Origin: WLJO01 sp945889085
Lineage (GTDB): Bacteria > Actinomycetota > Acidimicrobiia > Acidimicrobiales > Ilumatobacteraceae
Assembly (NCBI GenBank): GCA_945889085.1
Contig: CAMDBM010000001.1
Location: forward strand, 1-64,000
DNA length: 64,000 nt
Direction of reading: 5' to 3'
Each line of letters starts with the position of its first letter. The stretch's first letter is position 1. The notes below the pieces were generated by a model, which had not been told where the DNA came from, searched no databases, and saw only the letters and a list, made by a program, of their open reading frames with translations. Positions 17,406 to 26,288 of this stretch are shown here, piece by piece. The position numbers and the translations under genes were made by a program.

Positions 17406-17411
17406 TATTCT
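17406..17411 (+). promoter_or_regulatory. Leaderless -10 box of the DUF4012 gene
   Basis: TATTCT, 6 bases before the GTG at 17418. It is the most A/T-rich match to TAnnnT in the window. AGAGG at 17414-17418 could alternatively act as ribosome site for an in-frame GTG at 17427. Confidence 0.5.
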
Positions 17412-17417
17412 CCAGAG

Positions 17418-19706
17418 GTGCCCGAAGTGCTCCGACGTCGCAATCGACTGTCCTCGCGGCAGTCCGAGATCGTGGTCGGTCTCGCCGTGGTGTCTGGCGT
17501 GCTCGGGGCCCTCGCAGGGTGCCATCCCACCCAGACTGCGGGCGTGGACCCCGTGCTGACCGGTCTCGCTGCAGCACTGGTGACGTGGGCCGGCGCCACC
17601 TCTGTGTGGTGGGTGGCCGGCGGCGCCGGTGCCGTGATTGCTGTGGCACAGCCTGCCTCGTGGCAACTCTGGGTCGCGCTCGCCGTCTGCATCGTGATGT
17701 CCGGCGTAGGTGCAACCCGGGAGAGTGCCGCCGTCACCCGGTCGCTGTGCGCTGCGGCCATCGCTCAGCTCGCCCTCCGACTGGACCTCCGGAGCCCTTT
17801 CGGCCTGAGCGCAGCGCTAGCAGCCGTCACCATGGGCGCGATTGTCCTGTCGGGTCTGCGCCGCCGCTCTGCAGAGACCCGCCGGACCGCCCGCATTATC
17901 GGGCTCGGTGCCCTCGCCTTCAGCGGCCTCTCGCTCCTTCTCCTCGTGATTGCCGGACTCGCAGCGCGCGGAAACATCACCAAGGCGGTGGAAAACGCAA
18001 CCAGTGGGTTACGCGCCATGCGCGCCGGCAACCCAGAGGCGGCGTCCGAGGACCTCGCTGCGGGTGCTTCGGCACTGTCCGGCGCGCGATCCATCGTTCG
18101 CTCCCCGCTCACCTGGCCCGCCAAGCTGGTGCCCGTGCTCGGACAGCACGTACACAGCGCCGAGCGCTTGGTTGATGCAGCGCAGGACACAGCACAAGTC
18201 GTCTCCCGGGCGATCGCCGGTGTCGACGTCAAGAACGTGAAGGTGAACGCCGGCGTCGTCGACCTGACCGCCATTGAGCGCCTGCAACTGCCACTCGAGA
18301 CAACGCGTGACGCCGTCGTGGCCCTCAACCTGGCGGTTCAGTCAAGCCGGTCCGGATGGCTCGTCGACCCGCTCGGTTCGCGACTTCGCAGTCTTTCGAG
18401 GGAGACCGCCAAGGCGGACCTCCAGGCCCGCAACGCCGTGGAGGCCGCACGCCTCGCGCCCGCCCTACTCGGGCAAGGCACCAAGCGGGTCTGGCTCGTG
18501 CTGTTCACCACCCCTGCCGAGGCCCGGGGTCTCGGTGGCTTCCCGGGCAACTGGACCGAGATCACCACACAGAACGGGAGGATCACCATCACGCGGAGCG
18601 GAACGGTGATCAGCCTCATCAACGGCGGCGACAACAAGGACGGACGAATCGTCCACGCCCCCAAGGACTACCTCGACCGCTATGGCAAGTACGGAGCCGG
18701 CGAGGACGGCGCACCGATGAGTCGCATGTTCTGGAACAACATCACGCTGTCGCCCGACGGGCCGACGGTCGCTGAGGTAGCGGCTGACCTGTACCTCCAG
18801 AGTGGTGGCCAACAGGTCGATGGCGTTGTGGTGGCTGACCCCTACGCGCTCCAGGCGATCCTCACCCTCACAGGGCCACTCACCCGCGCCGGCACCGAGA
18901 CCACGCTGACCCCGACCAACATCGTGCCGTACCTGTTGATCGATCAGTACCGGGTGTACGCCGGCTCAACAGCCGACCGGAAGGACGCGCTGCAGGACGT
19001 GTCCAATCAGGCGATTCAGGCACTCCTCGCAAAAGATCTCCCCTCCCCCGTGGTGATCGCCCGCGCCTTCGGCAAGCCGCTCGCATCCGGGCACCTGATG
19101 TTCTGGTCGCTGCATCCCGAGGATCAGGCTGCGATCCGGGCGCTCGGCATCAGCGGGACGATGCCAGCGCCGGAATCCGACGGCTTCTCCTACACGCTCA
19201 ACAACTCCGGGCCGAACAAGCTCGACACGTTCGCCAGCCGTTCGCTCACTTACGAGGCAAGCGTTAACGAGCGGTCCGGCGCTGTCGAGGCAACGGCAAC
19301 GATCACGATCAAGAACACGCTCACGGACCCAGACACCCTCCCCGAGGACGTCAGCGGCAACAAGCGCGGCGCCCCGAAGGGCTCGATTCGATCCCTCATT
19401 ACTGCGTACAGCCCGCTTCAGGTGCTGAGCGTCGAAATCAATGGGCAGCGTACGGCTTGGAGCGAGGAGACAGAGCTCGGCTGGCGGGCGTACTCGGGCC
19501 TGATCACCGTGCCACCTGGGGACGAGATCGTCATCACGATCAGGCTTCGAGGGAAGGTCTCCGTGGTTGGCGGGTACTCATGGCTCACCAAACCACAACC
19601 GCTCAGTGCGCCAAACAATGTTAGGGCACTCGTCCGATTCCGGCACGGAAAGCGGTCAATTCGTCATTCGGGACCACTGGAAGTCACCGCACACTTGACT
19701 TCATGA
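17418..19706 (+). CDS. DUF4012 domain-containing membrane protein
   Basis: A 762-residue envelope protein. The first 185 residues contain several hydrophobic segments (near 19-36, 45-90, 100-130 and 160-183). The rest is predicted extracytoplasmic and carries the DUF4012 region, recognisable from VWLVLFTTPAEARGLGGFPGNW and the following VVVADPYALQAILTLTGP block. DUF4012 proteins occur beside exopolysaccharide genes in actinobacteria and resemble part of the LytR-CpsA-Psr context, but no activity is established. The start is either GTG at 17418 (leaderless box) or GTG at 17427 (AGAGG site). An LPETG surface protein and an ABC polysaccharide exporter follow on the same strand, which ties it to glycan assembly or anchoring. 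Confidence 0.85.
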   Translation: MPEVLRRRNRLSSRQSEIVVGLAVVSGVLGALAGCHPTQTAGVDPVLTGLAAALVTWAGATSVWWVAGGAGAVIAVAQPASWQLWVALAVCIVMSGVGATRESAAVTRSLCAAAIAQLALRLDLRSPFGLSAALAAVTMGAIVLSGLRRRSAETRRTARIIGLGALAFSGLSLLLLVIAGLAARGNITKAVENATSGLRAMRAGNPEAASEDLAAGASALSGARSIVRSPLTWPAKLVPVLGQHVHSAERLVDAAQDTAQVVSRAIAGVDVKNVKVNAGVVDLTAIERLQLPLETTRDAVVALNLAVQSSRSGWLVDPLGSRLRSLSRETAKADLQARNAVEAARLAPALLGQGTKRVWLVLFTTPAEARGLGGFPGNWTEITTQNGRITITRSGTVISLINGGDNKDGRIVHAPKDYLDRYGKYGAGEDGAPMSRMFWNNITLSPDGPTVAEVAADLYLQSGGQQVDGVVVADPYALQAILTLTGPLTRAGTETTLTPTNIVPYLLIDQYRVYAGSTADRKDALQDVSNQAIQALLAKDLPSPVVIARAFGKPLASGHLMFWSLHPEDQAAIRALGISGTMPAPESDGFSYTLNNSGPNKLDTFASRSLTYEASVNERSGAVEATATITIKNTLTDPDTLPEDVSGNKRGAPKGSIRSLITAYSPLQVLSVEINGQRTAWSEETELGWRAYSGLITVPPGDEIVITIRLRGKVSVVGGYSWLTKPQPLSAPNNVRALVRFRHGKRSIRHSGPLEVTAHLTS

Positions 19707-19720
19707 GGTAGAGTTATAAC

Positions 19721-20248
19721 GTGCTCTCAAGAATTCTTCGCTCCCTCGCCATAGCAGTCCCGCTCTCGCTCGCCGTGGGCATCCCCGCAGCGAATGCTGG
19801 GTCGATCTACTCGCCCGGCGTAGATGCCATCACGATCCTCGGTTGCGACTGGGACACCGTTGATCTCGCGGTCGATGGCGCTGTTCCTGGTTCGGCAATA
19901 ACCGGCTTAGTGACCTTCTTCTACAGTGCCGGTGGCAGTAGCACGGTCGAAATTGACGACACAGCGACTGGTAGTTCTGGTCAGTTCGGTTCAGCGACTT
20001 GGAGTTCGTCCGTGACGATCCCGGCCGGCGTCAGCTCGCTTTTTGCCTCGATCACGGCTCAACTCATCTCCAACACCGGCGAAACCCAGACCCTGTCGCT
20101 GGACCGAGTTGGGGACTGCGGCCTTCCCGAAACCGGTAGCAACACCGCTCCGATCGCCAAGATCGCACTGGGCACGGCCCTCGGAGGCGCTCTGCTTGCC
20201 GCAGTGGCCATTCGCCGCCGCCCCCGCAAGACCAGCGCTGCCGCCTGA
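19721..20248 (+). CDS. Small LPXTG (LPETG) cell-wall-anchored surface protein
   Basis: A 175-residue secreted protein. Residues 1-26 form a signal peptide with cleavage predicted after ANA. The mature part, rich in Ser, Thr and Gly, has two cysteines (Cys42, Cys133) that could form a disulfide. Residues 135-139 are LPETG, followed by a hydrophobic segment (146-164) and the basic tail RRRPRK, the complete sortase sorting signal. A sortase would link the Thr to the cell wall; no sortase gene is in the window. The GTG at 19721 follows DUF4012 by 14 bases and a GAGG/TAGAG purine stretch. A strong hairpin terminator follows, so it closes the DUF4012 unit. The function of the mature domain is unknown. 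Confidence 0.88.
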   Translation: MLSRILRSLAIAVPLSLAVGIPAANAGSIYSPGVDAITILGCDWDTVDLAVDGAVPGSAITGLVTFFYSAGGSSTVEIDDTATGSSGQFGSATWSSSVTIPAGVSSLFASITAQLISNTGETQTLSLDRVGDCGLPETGSNTAPIAKIALGTALGGALLAAVAIRRRPRKTSAAA

Positions 20249-20271
20249 TCCAGACAGTCCTCAAACACATT

Positions 20272-20308
20272 CAGAGGCTCGGGCTTCGGTCCGAGCCTCT
20301 GACGTTTA
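20272..20308 (+). terminator. Rho-independent terminator after the LPXTG gene
   Basis: CAGAGGCTCGG (20272-20282) pairs perfectly with CCGAGCCTCTG (20291-20301) around an 8-base loop, followed by ACGTTTATC. The 11-bp stem lies 23 bases after the LPXTG stop and just before the exporter permease start. Confidence 0.75.
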
Positions 20309-20315
20309 TCCCGAC

Positions 20316-21188
20316 ATGACTGTCCCCTCCCCCATTTCTTCCGTAGCCCACGAGCCGCCGGCTCATCTCCGATTCCGCCGGCCGATGAGCCTGACAACAT
20401 TTGCCCAGCAGGCGTGGCGGTCTCGCCTGCTGGCGTTCACCCTGAGCGAGCGAGAACTTCGGGTCCGCTACAAGCAGGCACTGCTCGGAATGGCCTGGGC
20501 ATTCGCGGCCCCGCTCGGCTACGTCTTGGTGTTCACCGTCTTCTTCGACCGCACCGCGAACATCGAGACATTCGGCAGCTCATACCCCGTCTTTGCGTAC
20601 GCAGCAATCATCCCGTGGGGCTTCTTCTCCCAATCGCTCGGCCGTGGGGCAACAGCCATCGTCGACAACCTCGTGCTGCTCAACAAGGTGGCCTGCCCCC
20701 GGGAGACCTTCGTCCTGTCCGGTATCGCCACAGCATTCGTGGACATGCTGGTCTCGGCGGTTGCGTTCCCCATCGTCGTTCTGGCGTTCGGTGAGCACTT
20801 CTACGCAACCACGTTCCTACTCGCACCGGTGCTCATCCTCCAGATAGCGGTGGCGGTTGCAATCTCGCTTTTCCTCAGCGCGGCGCTCATGTACGTCCGG
20901 GATGTGCGCCACCTCCTGCCCCTGCTCACGCAGTTGCTGATGTTCGCCACACCTGTCGTGTGGGGCCAAGCCGCAATCCGCCAGCGGGTGTCGGGACCGA
21001 TCTTCGACCTGTACTCGCTGCTCAACCCGATGGCGACGGTCTGCGAGGCCTACCGGAGCACGCTCGTCTACGGCAATGCCCCGGACTGGCGGACGCTCGG
21101 GCTGTCCTCGGCGTCCACGGCGATCTTCCTCACATTCGCCTATTGGTTCTTCAAGCGGCTCGAGCCGGGGTTTGCCGATGTCGCGTGA
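20316..21188 (+). CDS. ABC-2 type polysaccharide export permease (Wzm/TagG-like)
   Basis: The membrane half of an exporter that carries lipid-linked polysaccharide across the cytoplasmic membrane. It has 290 residues with six predicted membrane segments. The N-terminal amphipathic region contains SERELRVRYKQALLGMAW, the hallmark of Wzm/KpsM/TagG permeases, and the central VYVRDVRH-type loop (here MYVRDVRHLLPL) precedes the last three helices. The ATG at 20316 is chosen over the long open frame that runs back through the LPXTG gene. Its end overlaps the ATPase start by 11 bases, so the two are coupled. Confidence 0.93.
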   Translation: MTVPSPISSVAHEPPAHLRFRRPMSLTTFAQQAWRSRLLAFTLSERELRVRYKQALLGMAWAFAAPLGYVLVFTVFFDRTANIETFGSSYPVFAYAAIIPWGFFSQSLGRGATAIVDNLVLLNKVACPRETFVLSGIATAFVDMLVSAVAFPIVVLAFGEHFYATTFLLAPVLILQIAVAVAISLFLSAALMYVRDVRHLLPLLTQLLMFATPVVWGQAAIRQRVSGPIFDLYSLLNPMATVCEAYRSTLVYGNAPDWRTLGLSSASTAIFLTFAYWFFKRLEPGFADVA

Positions 21189-22359
21189 CGGCCACGTTCG
21201 AGCCCATCAGATCTGGAAGCGCTTCCGTGCCGACCGCAACCGGCAACTCCTGCGCGACGAAGTGGCACGATTTCGTCAGCGACGGAAGGGATCAGCCGCA
21301 GAACGTTGGCGCTGGGCGATTCGCGACATTTCCTTCGAGGTGCAGCCCGGGGAAAGCCTTGCGCTGATCGGGGCGAACGGCTCGGGTAAGTCCACGATGC
21401 TCAAGATGCTTGCCGGGATCATGTTCCCGACCTACGGGAGCCTCACGGCGAATGGCCGTATCGGGGCCCTCATCGAGGTACGGGCAGGCATCCATCCCGA
21501 TCTCACGGGCCGCGAAAACGTGTTCATGTTCGGGTCACTGCTCGGCCTCAAGCGGGCGGACGTGCGCAAGCGCTTCAACGACATCGTCGAGTTCGCCGAA
21601 CTCACCGACGCCATCGACCGCCAGGTGAAGTACTACTCCTCCGGGATGGGCATGCGGCTCGGCTTTGCCGTCGCCGCATTCCTCGAACCGGACATCATGG
21701 TGGTCGACGAGGTGCTCGCCGTGGGGGACGCAGCGTTCCAGCAACGTTGTCTCGACCGGATGCGCGAGGTGATGGCACAGGGGACGACGCTGCTCTACGT
21801 GTCACATGATCTGGCAACCGTCGAGTCAATGTGCGAGTCCACCCTCTGGCTCGATCAGGGCATTGTCCGGGGGCAGGGGCCGACACACGACGTCGTCGGT
21901 CAATACCGGAGGTCCGTTGAGGTGCACGCAATCGCGCAGCACCCGAGCTCGGGCGACATCGACGTCCACGTGCTGCGCTCGTCGAACGGCAATGGCGAAC
22001 GGATTAAGTCGCAGGGGACCGTGGAGCTCGACCTGCTCGTGCAATCCGCCCTGCAGCGCGACTTCCAGATCGTCATCGGGTTCAGCGAGGGTTCACCTGC
22101 ACCGATCTTCATTGCCCAGCATGTCGGCACACTCGCGCCCGGCGAGAACCGTTTCTTCTGCCGACTCGAGAGCATTCCGCTTCCGGCCGGGGAGTACGCC
22201 GTCTATGCGACGGTGCTCGACGTCAACGGACGCACCGTGCGCTCGTGGTCGCCGATCGGGCACATCGAGGTTGACGGGCTGCTATTGCCGCCCACGCCGA
22301 CCGGCATCGTACGGCTCTCCCCGGTGGTCGTGGACGTGTCGTGGCGGGATGGCGACTGA
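21178..22359 (+). CDS. Polysaccharide ABC transporter ATPase with C-terminal carbohydrate-binding-like domain (Wzt-like)
   Basis: The ATPase of the exporter, 393 residues. Walker A GANGSGKST is at 65-73, the signature YSSGMGMRLGFA near 153-164, Walker B DIMVVDEVLAVGD after it, and the H-loop YVSHD. Residues from about 255 to 393 form an extra beta-rich domain resembling the Wzt C-terminal domain, which in E. coli O8/O9a-type systems recognises the capped non-reducing end of the glycan before export. TagH-type exporters lack this domain. It overlaps the permease by 11 bases and the following glycosyltransferase by 11 bases, a tight operon. Confidence 0.93.
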   Translation: MSRDGHVRAHQIWKRFRADRNRQLLRDEVARFRQRRKGSAAERWRWAIRDISFEVQPGESLALIGANGSGKSTMLKMLAGIMFPTYGSLTANGRIGALIEVRAGIHPDLTGRENVFMFGSLLGLKRADVRKRFNDIVEFAELTDAIDRQVKYYSSGMGMRLGFAVAAFLEPDIMVVDEVLAVGDAAFQQRCLDRMREVMAQGTTLLYVSHDLATVESMCESTLWLDQGIVRGQGPTHDVVGQYRRSVEVHAIAQHPSSGDIDVHVLRSSNGNGERIKSQGTVELDLLVQSALQRDFQIVIGFSEGSPAPIFIAQHVGTLAPGENRFFCRLESIPLPAGEYAVYATVLDVNGRTVRSWSPIGHIEVDGLLLPPTPTGIVRLSPVVVDVSWRDGD

Positions 22360-23476
22360 TGTGACTCGCGTGACGGCAGTCATCAAGGGCCTCGGTCCGG
22401 GTGGGGCCGAGCGCCTGCTCGTCGAGTTTGCCGGGGCGGCCGCCCAGCACGGCGTGGAACTCACCGTCGTGAGCGTGCTCCGGCAGAAGCAGCACCTCAT
22501 CCCCGACCTCGAGGCACTCGGCATCCCGGTCCGCTGTCTCGGCGTGACCAGGCTCCGGGAACTCCGCTGGATCGTCCGAATGGTCAAATCGCTCCGAGCG
22601 GAACGGCCGGATGTAGTTCACGTTCACTCCCCGGCCCTGACGCCGGTTGTGCGTCTCGCTGCCCACCTGAGACTCCTCGGCCTCAGGCGACCGCGGCTTG
22701 TCACCACGGAACACAATCGCTGGTCCTCGTATCACCGCGTGTCCCGCATCGCGAACGCCCTGACGGCGTTCCTCGATGACGCCACGGTTGCGGTAACCGA
22801 CGAGGTACGCAATTCCATGAGGCCGAGGGCCCTTGCATCGCGCGCGGTAACCGTCCGGCACGGCATCAACATCACGGCGGCGCGCGCGCTTTCCGGCAGG
22901 AGGGACTCCCTGCGAACGGAGTGGGGCATCGATCGGGACGCAGTGGTTGTCGCCACGGTGGCGAATTACCGGAAGCAGAAGAACTACCCCGTGCTGCTCA
23001 AGGCGTGCGCACTGGCGACCGCCCGGGACCCGCAGTTGAGATTCGTCGTCGTCGGCCAGGGTCCGGGCGCCCGCGACGTCGAGGCGCTGCACTCTGCCCT
23101 CGGCCTCGGGGACCGGATGCTGCTGCTCGGGTACCGCCCGGACGCGATTGCCGTGCTGTCCGCGGCCGACATCTTCACGCTCTCGTCGGATTACGAGGGT
23201 CTACCGGTGTCGCTCATGGAGGCGCTTGCGCTCGGTCTCGCAGTGGTGTGCACCGACGTGGGCGGCATCTCCGAGACGATCGACGCGAACAGCGGCCGAC
23301 TCGTGCCCCCGGCAGATCCGGAGGCACTCGCTGATGCCTTGGTGAGCGTGGCATCGGATCGCCAACTGCTCGCATCGCTGCGCGCCGGTGCGTCAGCGCT
23401 CGGCGAGACGTTCGACGTGCACCGAAGTGCCGAAGTGCTTGTCGCCCTCTACCGGAGCCTTATCAGCGTTCGGTAA
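22349..23476 (+). CDS. Glycosyltransferase family 4 protein
   Basis: A GT-B fold glycosyltransferase of 375 residues. The N-terminal acceptor domain contains GPGGAERLLVEFA, and the C-terminal nucleotide-sugar domain has VVVGQGPGARDVE and the DYEGLPVSLMEALALGLAVV loop with the EX7E-like Glu pair. It probably adds one sugar to the exported glycan. The ATG at 22349 overlaps the exporter ATPase by 11 bases. Its 3' end overlaps the convergent glycosyltransferase by 14 bases. Donor and linkage cannot be predicted. Confidence 0.9.
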   Translation: MATDVTRVTAVIKGLGPGGAERLLVEFAGAAAQHGVELTVVSVLRQKQHLIPDLEALGIPVRCLGVTRLRELRWIVRMVKSLRAERPDVVHVHSPALTPVVRLAAHLRLLGLRRPRLVTTEHNRWSSYHRVSRIANALTAFLDDATVAVTDEVRNSMRPRALASRAVTVRHGINITAARALSGRRDSLRTEWGIDRDAVVVATVANYRKQKNYPVLLKACALATARDPQLRFVVVGQGPGARDVEALHSALGLGDRMLLLGYRPDAIAVLSAADIFTLSSDYEGLPVSLMEALALGLAVVCTDVGGISETIDANSGRLVPPADPEALADALVSVASDRQLLASLRAGASALGETFDVHRSAEVLVALYRSLISVR

Positions 23477-24542
23477 GCGACGACAGAAGCGTCTCCCACC
23501 GGTCAAGCACGATCGCCGGTGAGTACGTGCGGCGTGCGGCACTCGAGAACGCGCTCGCCAAGGGTCCACCAGCCTCTTCGTGAAGCGTCTTGCGCAACGC
23601 GTTGACCATCGCCACGGTGTCGCCCGCCGCAACGACGTACCCGTTCACCCCATCCGCGATCATCGACCGGACCGCCCCGACGTCCGTTGCGACGACCGGG
23701 ACGCCGCGCATCAGCGCCTCGATGATCACGCCGGGCATGCCTTCGGTACGGCTGGTCAGCACGAGCACGTCGGCGGCGGCCAGCACGTCCCCCGGGTCGT
23801 CCGTCGGCCCGTGCAGACGGACCCTGCCGGGGGCCAGTCGTTCACCAAGCCGTCGAACCTCCTCAGCGAGCGGGCCCTCGCCCACCACGAGCAGGGTCGC
23901 CCCATCGATTCCGGCAACGGCGGTTACGGCATCGAGAGGACCCTTCTCGACACTCAGCGCGCCGAGAAAGAGCACCACTGGCCCGCCGACGCCGAGACGC
24001 CCCCGCGCGGTCTCTCGTTCCTCAGGAGCGATCGGGGCGAATCTGTCCGGATCCCGGTGGTTCGGAATCGTGATAATCCGCCCTCGCTTCACACGGTACG
24101 TGGACACCATTGCCTCCTCCGCGCCCGGCCACAGGACAACCACCGCCTCGGCCCTGCGCAGCAGGAAACCCGTCCGTAGACGCTGAGCCCATCCGCTTAC
24201 CCAGGCATTCGGGTCCCCGATGCTCCGATAGACCCAGCGCGAACGCATCCCAATCGTCGCAAGACCAACTGCGAGGAGCGCACTCGAGCCATGGGCGACG
24301 AGCAGTGAGTTCTTCGCTGAACGTCGCAGTGCCATCAGGCCACGCAGCGACCACCGGGTGCCACCGAGCACGGGCACGTCGATCGCAGCCGTGCCCGCGC
24401 CCGGCGCGATGGCGACCGCCCGCGCGTCCCATCCCCGGGTGCGCAGTGCTGACGCCAGTTCGGCACCCTGGATCTCCGCCCCGCGCCGCTGGGCCGACGG
24501 GAGCACGACGACAACCGGGCAACCGGTGCTCGCGGCGTTCAT
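23463..24542 (-). CDS. Glycosyltransferase family 4 protein
   Basis: A GT-B glycosyltransferase of 359 residues. The PSAQRRGAEIQGAELA start, the VVLFLGALSVEKGP donor-domain opening, LLVVGEGPL and the SRTEGMPGVIIEALMRGVPVV Glu-containing loop follow the family order. It begins one base after the stop of the upstream GNAT gene, so the pair is co-transcribed on the minus strand. It likely acts on the same surface glycan as the neighbouring genes; donor and linkage are unknown. Confidence 0.9.
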   Translation of the reverse strand: MNAASTGCPVVVVLPSAQRRGAEIQGAELASALRTRGWDARAVAIAPGAGTAAIDVPVLGGTRWSLRGLMALRRSAKNSLLVAHGSSALLAVGLATIGMRSRWVYRSIGDPNAWVSGWAQRLRTGFLLRRAEAVVVLWPGAEEAMVSTYRVKRGRIITIPNHRDPDRFAPIAPEERETARGRLGVGGPVVLFLGALSVEKGPLDAVTAVAGIDGATLLVVGEGPLAEEVRRLGERLAPGRVRLHGPTDDPGDVLAAADVLVLTSRTEGMPGVIIEALMRGVPVVATDVGAVRSMIADGVNGYVVAAGDTVAMVNALRKTLHEEAGGPLASAFSSAARRTYSPAIVLDRWETLLSSLTER

Positions 24543-24543
24543 C

Positions 24544-25494
24544 TCAGAAAAGCTCTAGGTCGCCGAGACAGAGTGCGAAACGCTGGTTGATGGATCCTCC
24601 GTCGATGCGACGCGCAACAAGGCGCGGGCCGCCACTGGGGACCCGGTACCAGCCACGAGCAGGTCGGTGCCCCACCCAGATCGCGTAGTCGAAGTTGTCA
24701 GGGTCCGACAGCGCGTTCGCGAGCGCGCCCGGCCCACCGGCGAGATCGAGCACCGCTCGTTCTCGACCTGGCCCGCGCTGGCGAGTGCGCACCATGGCCA
24801 CGTTGCCGACGCCTCGGCCCGTGCCGACCACCACGCGATAACCGAGCTCAGGCAATCCGTAGCGCCACTGCAGGAAGCCCAACGATCGATCGGTCTCCAG
24901 AGCATCGAGAGGACCGCAGCGCTGTGACGTCACTGCAGCGATGACGTCGGGGCTCGCAAACGCGGACGCCGGGTCCAGCCCGACGGCGGTCTCTGAGGGC
25001 CAGAGCCCTGCACTCACCCGCGACCTCAGCACGATCGGCAGGGCGCGGAGTCGGCTCGGACGAAACCACACCGATGGTCGAGGCTGCTCGGACCAGCCGA
25101 GGGACAGGTTCGCCGGAGCACTCTGCGCGTTCGGGGTATTGAAGAGCACCGTGACACCGTCCGCGCCGAGCGAGTCCATGCTGCGTTCGGTGAGGCGCCG
25201 GAACCATCCACGAGCGCGGTGATCCCGATCCGTGACGGTGTCCACCGCACGTGCGGCCTGTACAAGGCCACCATCAGGCCCCCGCAGTTGCCATTTCATG
25301 AACGTACGGACGGCCACCACCTCGGTGTCCTCGAGCCCCACCCAGACGTGTGACGCCCCGAAGGGGTTCTGCACGTGCTTCCAGTCCCACAGTCGCTGCG
25401 CTCGCTCGTCCGCCGGCCATCCGAGGTCCAACCGGAGCAGCCGAAGGATCCCGGGCAGATCATCGTGTGTGGCGCGACGAATCTCAACACTCAT
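24544..25494 (-). CDS. GNAT-family N-acetyltransferase
   Basis: A 316-residue protein whose first 150 residues match a GNAT acyltransferase (IRRATHDDLPGILRLL, then the VDTVTDRDHRARGWFRRLT acetyl-CoA loop with R/Q-x-x-G/A-like sequence). The C-terminal half resembles the second domain of FemAB/two-domain GNAT proteins in surface polysaccharide loci. It could acetylate an amino sugar or attach an acyl group to the glycan. It is divergent from the deacetylase across 38 bases and directly abuts the downstream glycosyltransferase. The assignment to sugar modification is from context only. Confidence 0.75.
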   Translation of the reverse strand: MSVEIRRATHDDLPGILRLLRLDLGWPADERAQRLWDWKHVQNPFGASHVWVGLEDTEVVAVRTFMKWQLRGPDGGLVQAARAVDTVTDRDHRARGWFRRLTERSMDSLGADGVTVLFNTPNAQSAPANLSLGWSEQPRPSVWFRPSRLRALPIVLRSRVSAGLWPSETAVGLDPASAFASPDVIAAVTSQRCGPLDALETDRSLGFLQWRYGLPELGYRVVVGTGRGVGNVAMVRTRQRGPGRERAVLDLAGGPGALANALSDPDNFDYAIWVGHRPARGWYRVPSGGPRLVARRIDGGSINQRFALCLGDLELF

Positions 25495-25519
25495 CGGGCG
25501 TCACCGCGGCAACGACAAG

Positions 25520-25525
25520 TACGCT
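25520..25525 (+). promoter_or_regulatory. Leaderless -10 box of the polysaccharide deacetylase gene
   Basis: TACGCT, 7 bases before the ATG at 25533, with no ribosome site between. It sits in the 38-base divergent gap with the GNAT gene. Confidence 0.5.
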
Positions 25526-25532
25526 GCATTCG

Positions 25533-26288
25533 ATGCGCAACGGCGTGACCATTCTCGCCTATCACCGCTTCGGGGGGTCCACCCCGGTGTCGGTGGACCT
25601 TCCGCTCGCTCAGGCAGAGGATCAACTCGACTGGATCGCCGGCACCGCGGACACGATCAGCCTCGACGAGGCTGCTACACGGCTGATCAGGCCGGCGGGG
25701 ACGCCACCGACCCGTCCCCAGGTGGTGCTGACCGCCGATGACGGCACGGCGGACTGGGTCGAGGTACTGCTGCCCCTCTTGGTTGCGCGTCGTCTGCCCA
25801 TGACGTGGTACCTGGCCACCAAGTTCGTCGACGAGCGGGAAGGCTTTCCGTACGAGGGATCGCCGATCTCTTGGTCCGCCCTGCGCGAAGCAGTTTCGAC
25901 CGGGCTCGTAACGATCGGCTCCCACACCCATTCGCATGCGGTCATGACAAGGCTGGATGCGGCGAGTGCTGCCGCCGAACTCGACCGCTCCATCGGCCGG
26001 ATTGAGGAGGAACTCGACAGGCCCTGTCGCCACTTTGCCTACCCGAAGGCGCTCGCACCCTCCCATGAGGCCGACCGAGAGGTGCGCAAGCGATTCACTA
26101 CTGCTGCGCTCGCAGGCAACCGTGTCAACGTCCCCGGACGCACCGACCCGGCCCGGCTCGGACGCACACCGATCAAGCGATCCGATGGCGCGGGGCGCTT
26201 CATGAGCAAGCTCAACGGTGGCGGACGGCTCGAGGGCTGGCTCCGGGAGCAGTACGACACACTGCGGCATCACGACGCCGTCACCTGA
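25533..26288 (+). CDS. Polysaccharide deacetylase family protein (NodB fold)
   Basis: A 251-residue deacetylase-like protein. The first metal motif appears as TADDG (Asp69/Asp70) and the second as SHTHSH at 130-135, giving the Asp-His-His zinc site of carbohydrate esterase family 4. YHRF at the start and HFAYPKA later match motif 1 and motif 3 surroundings. There is no signal peptide, so it is probably cytoplasmic and acts on a lipid-linked or nucleotide sugar. It may remove N-acetyl groups from the glycan. The 3' end overlaps the convergent aminotransferase by 19 bases. Confidence 0.85.
   Translation: MRNGVTILAYHRFGGSTPVSVDLPLAQAEDQLDWIAGTADTISLDEAATRLIRPAGTPPTRPQVVLTADDGTADWVEVLLPLLVARRLPMTWYLATKFVDEREGFPYEGSPISWSALREAVSTGLVTIGSHTHSHAVMTRLDAASAAAELDRSIGRIEEELDRPCRHFAYPKALAPSHEADREVRKRFTTAALAGNRVNVPGRTDPARLGRTPIKRSDGAGRFMSKLNGGGRLEGWLREQYDTLRHHDAVT

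Noticed and set aside
17336..17417. SAM or SAH riboswitch in the ahcY leader
   Set aside because: A GCCCCT/AGGGGC hairpin is present, but the conserved bases and pseudoknot of known SAM/SAH riboswitch classes are not visible.
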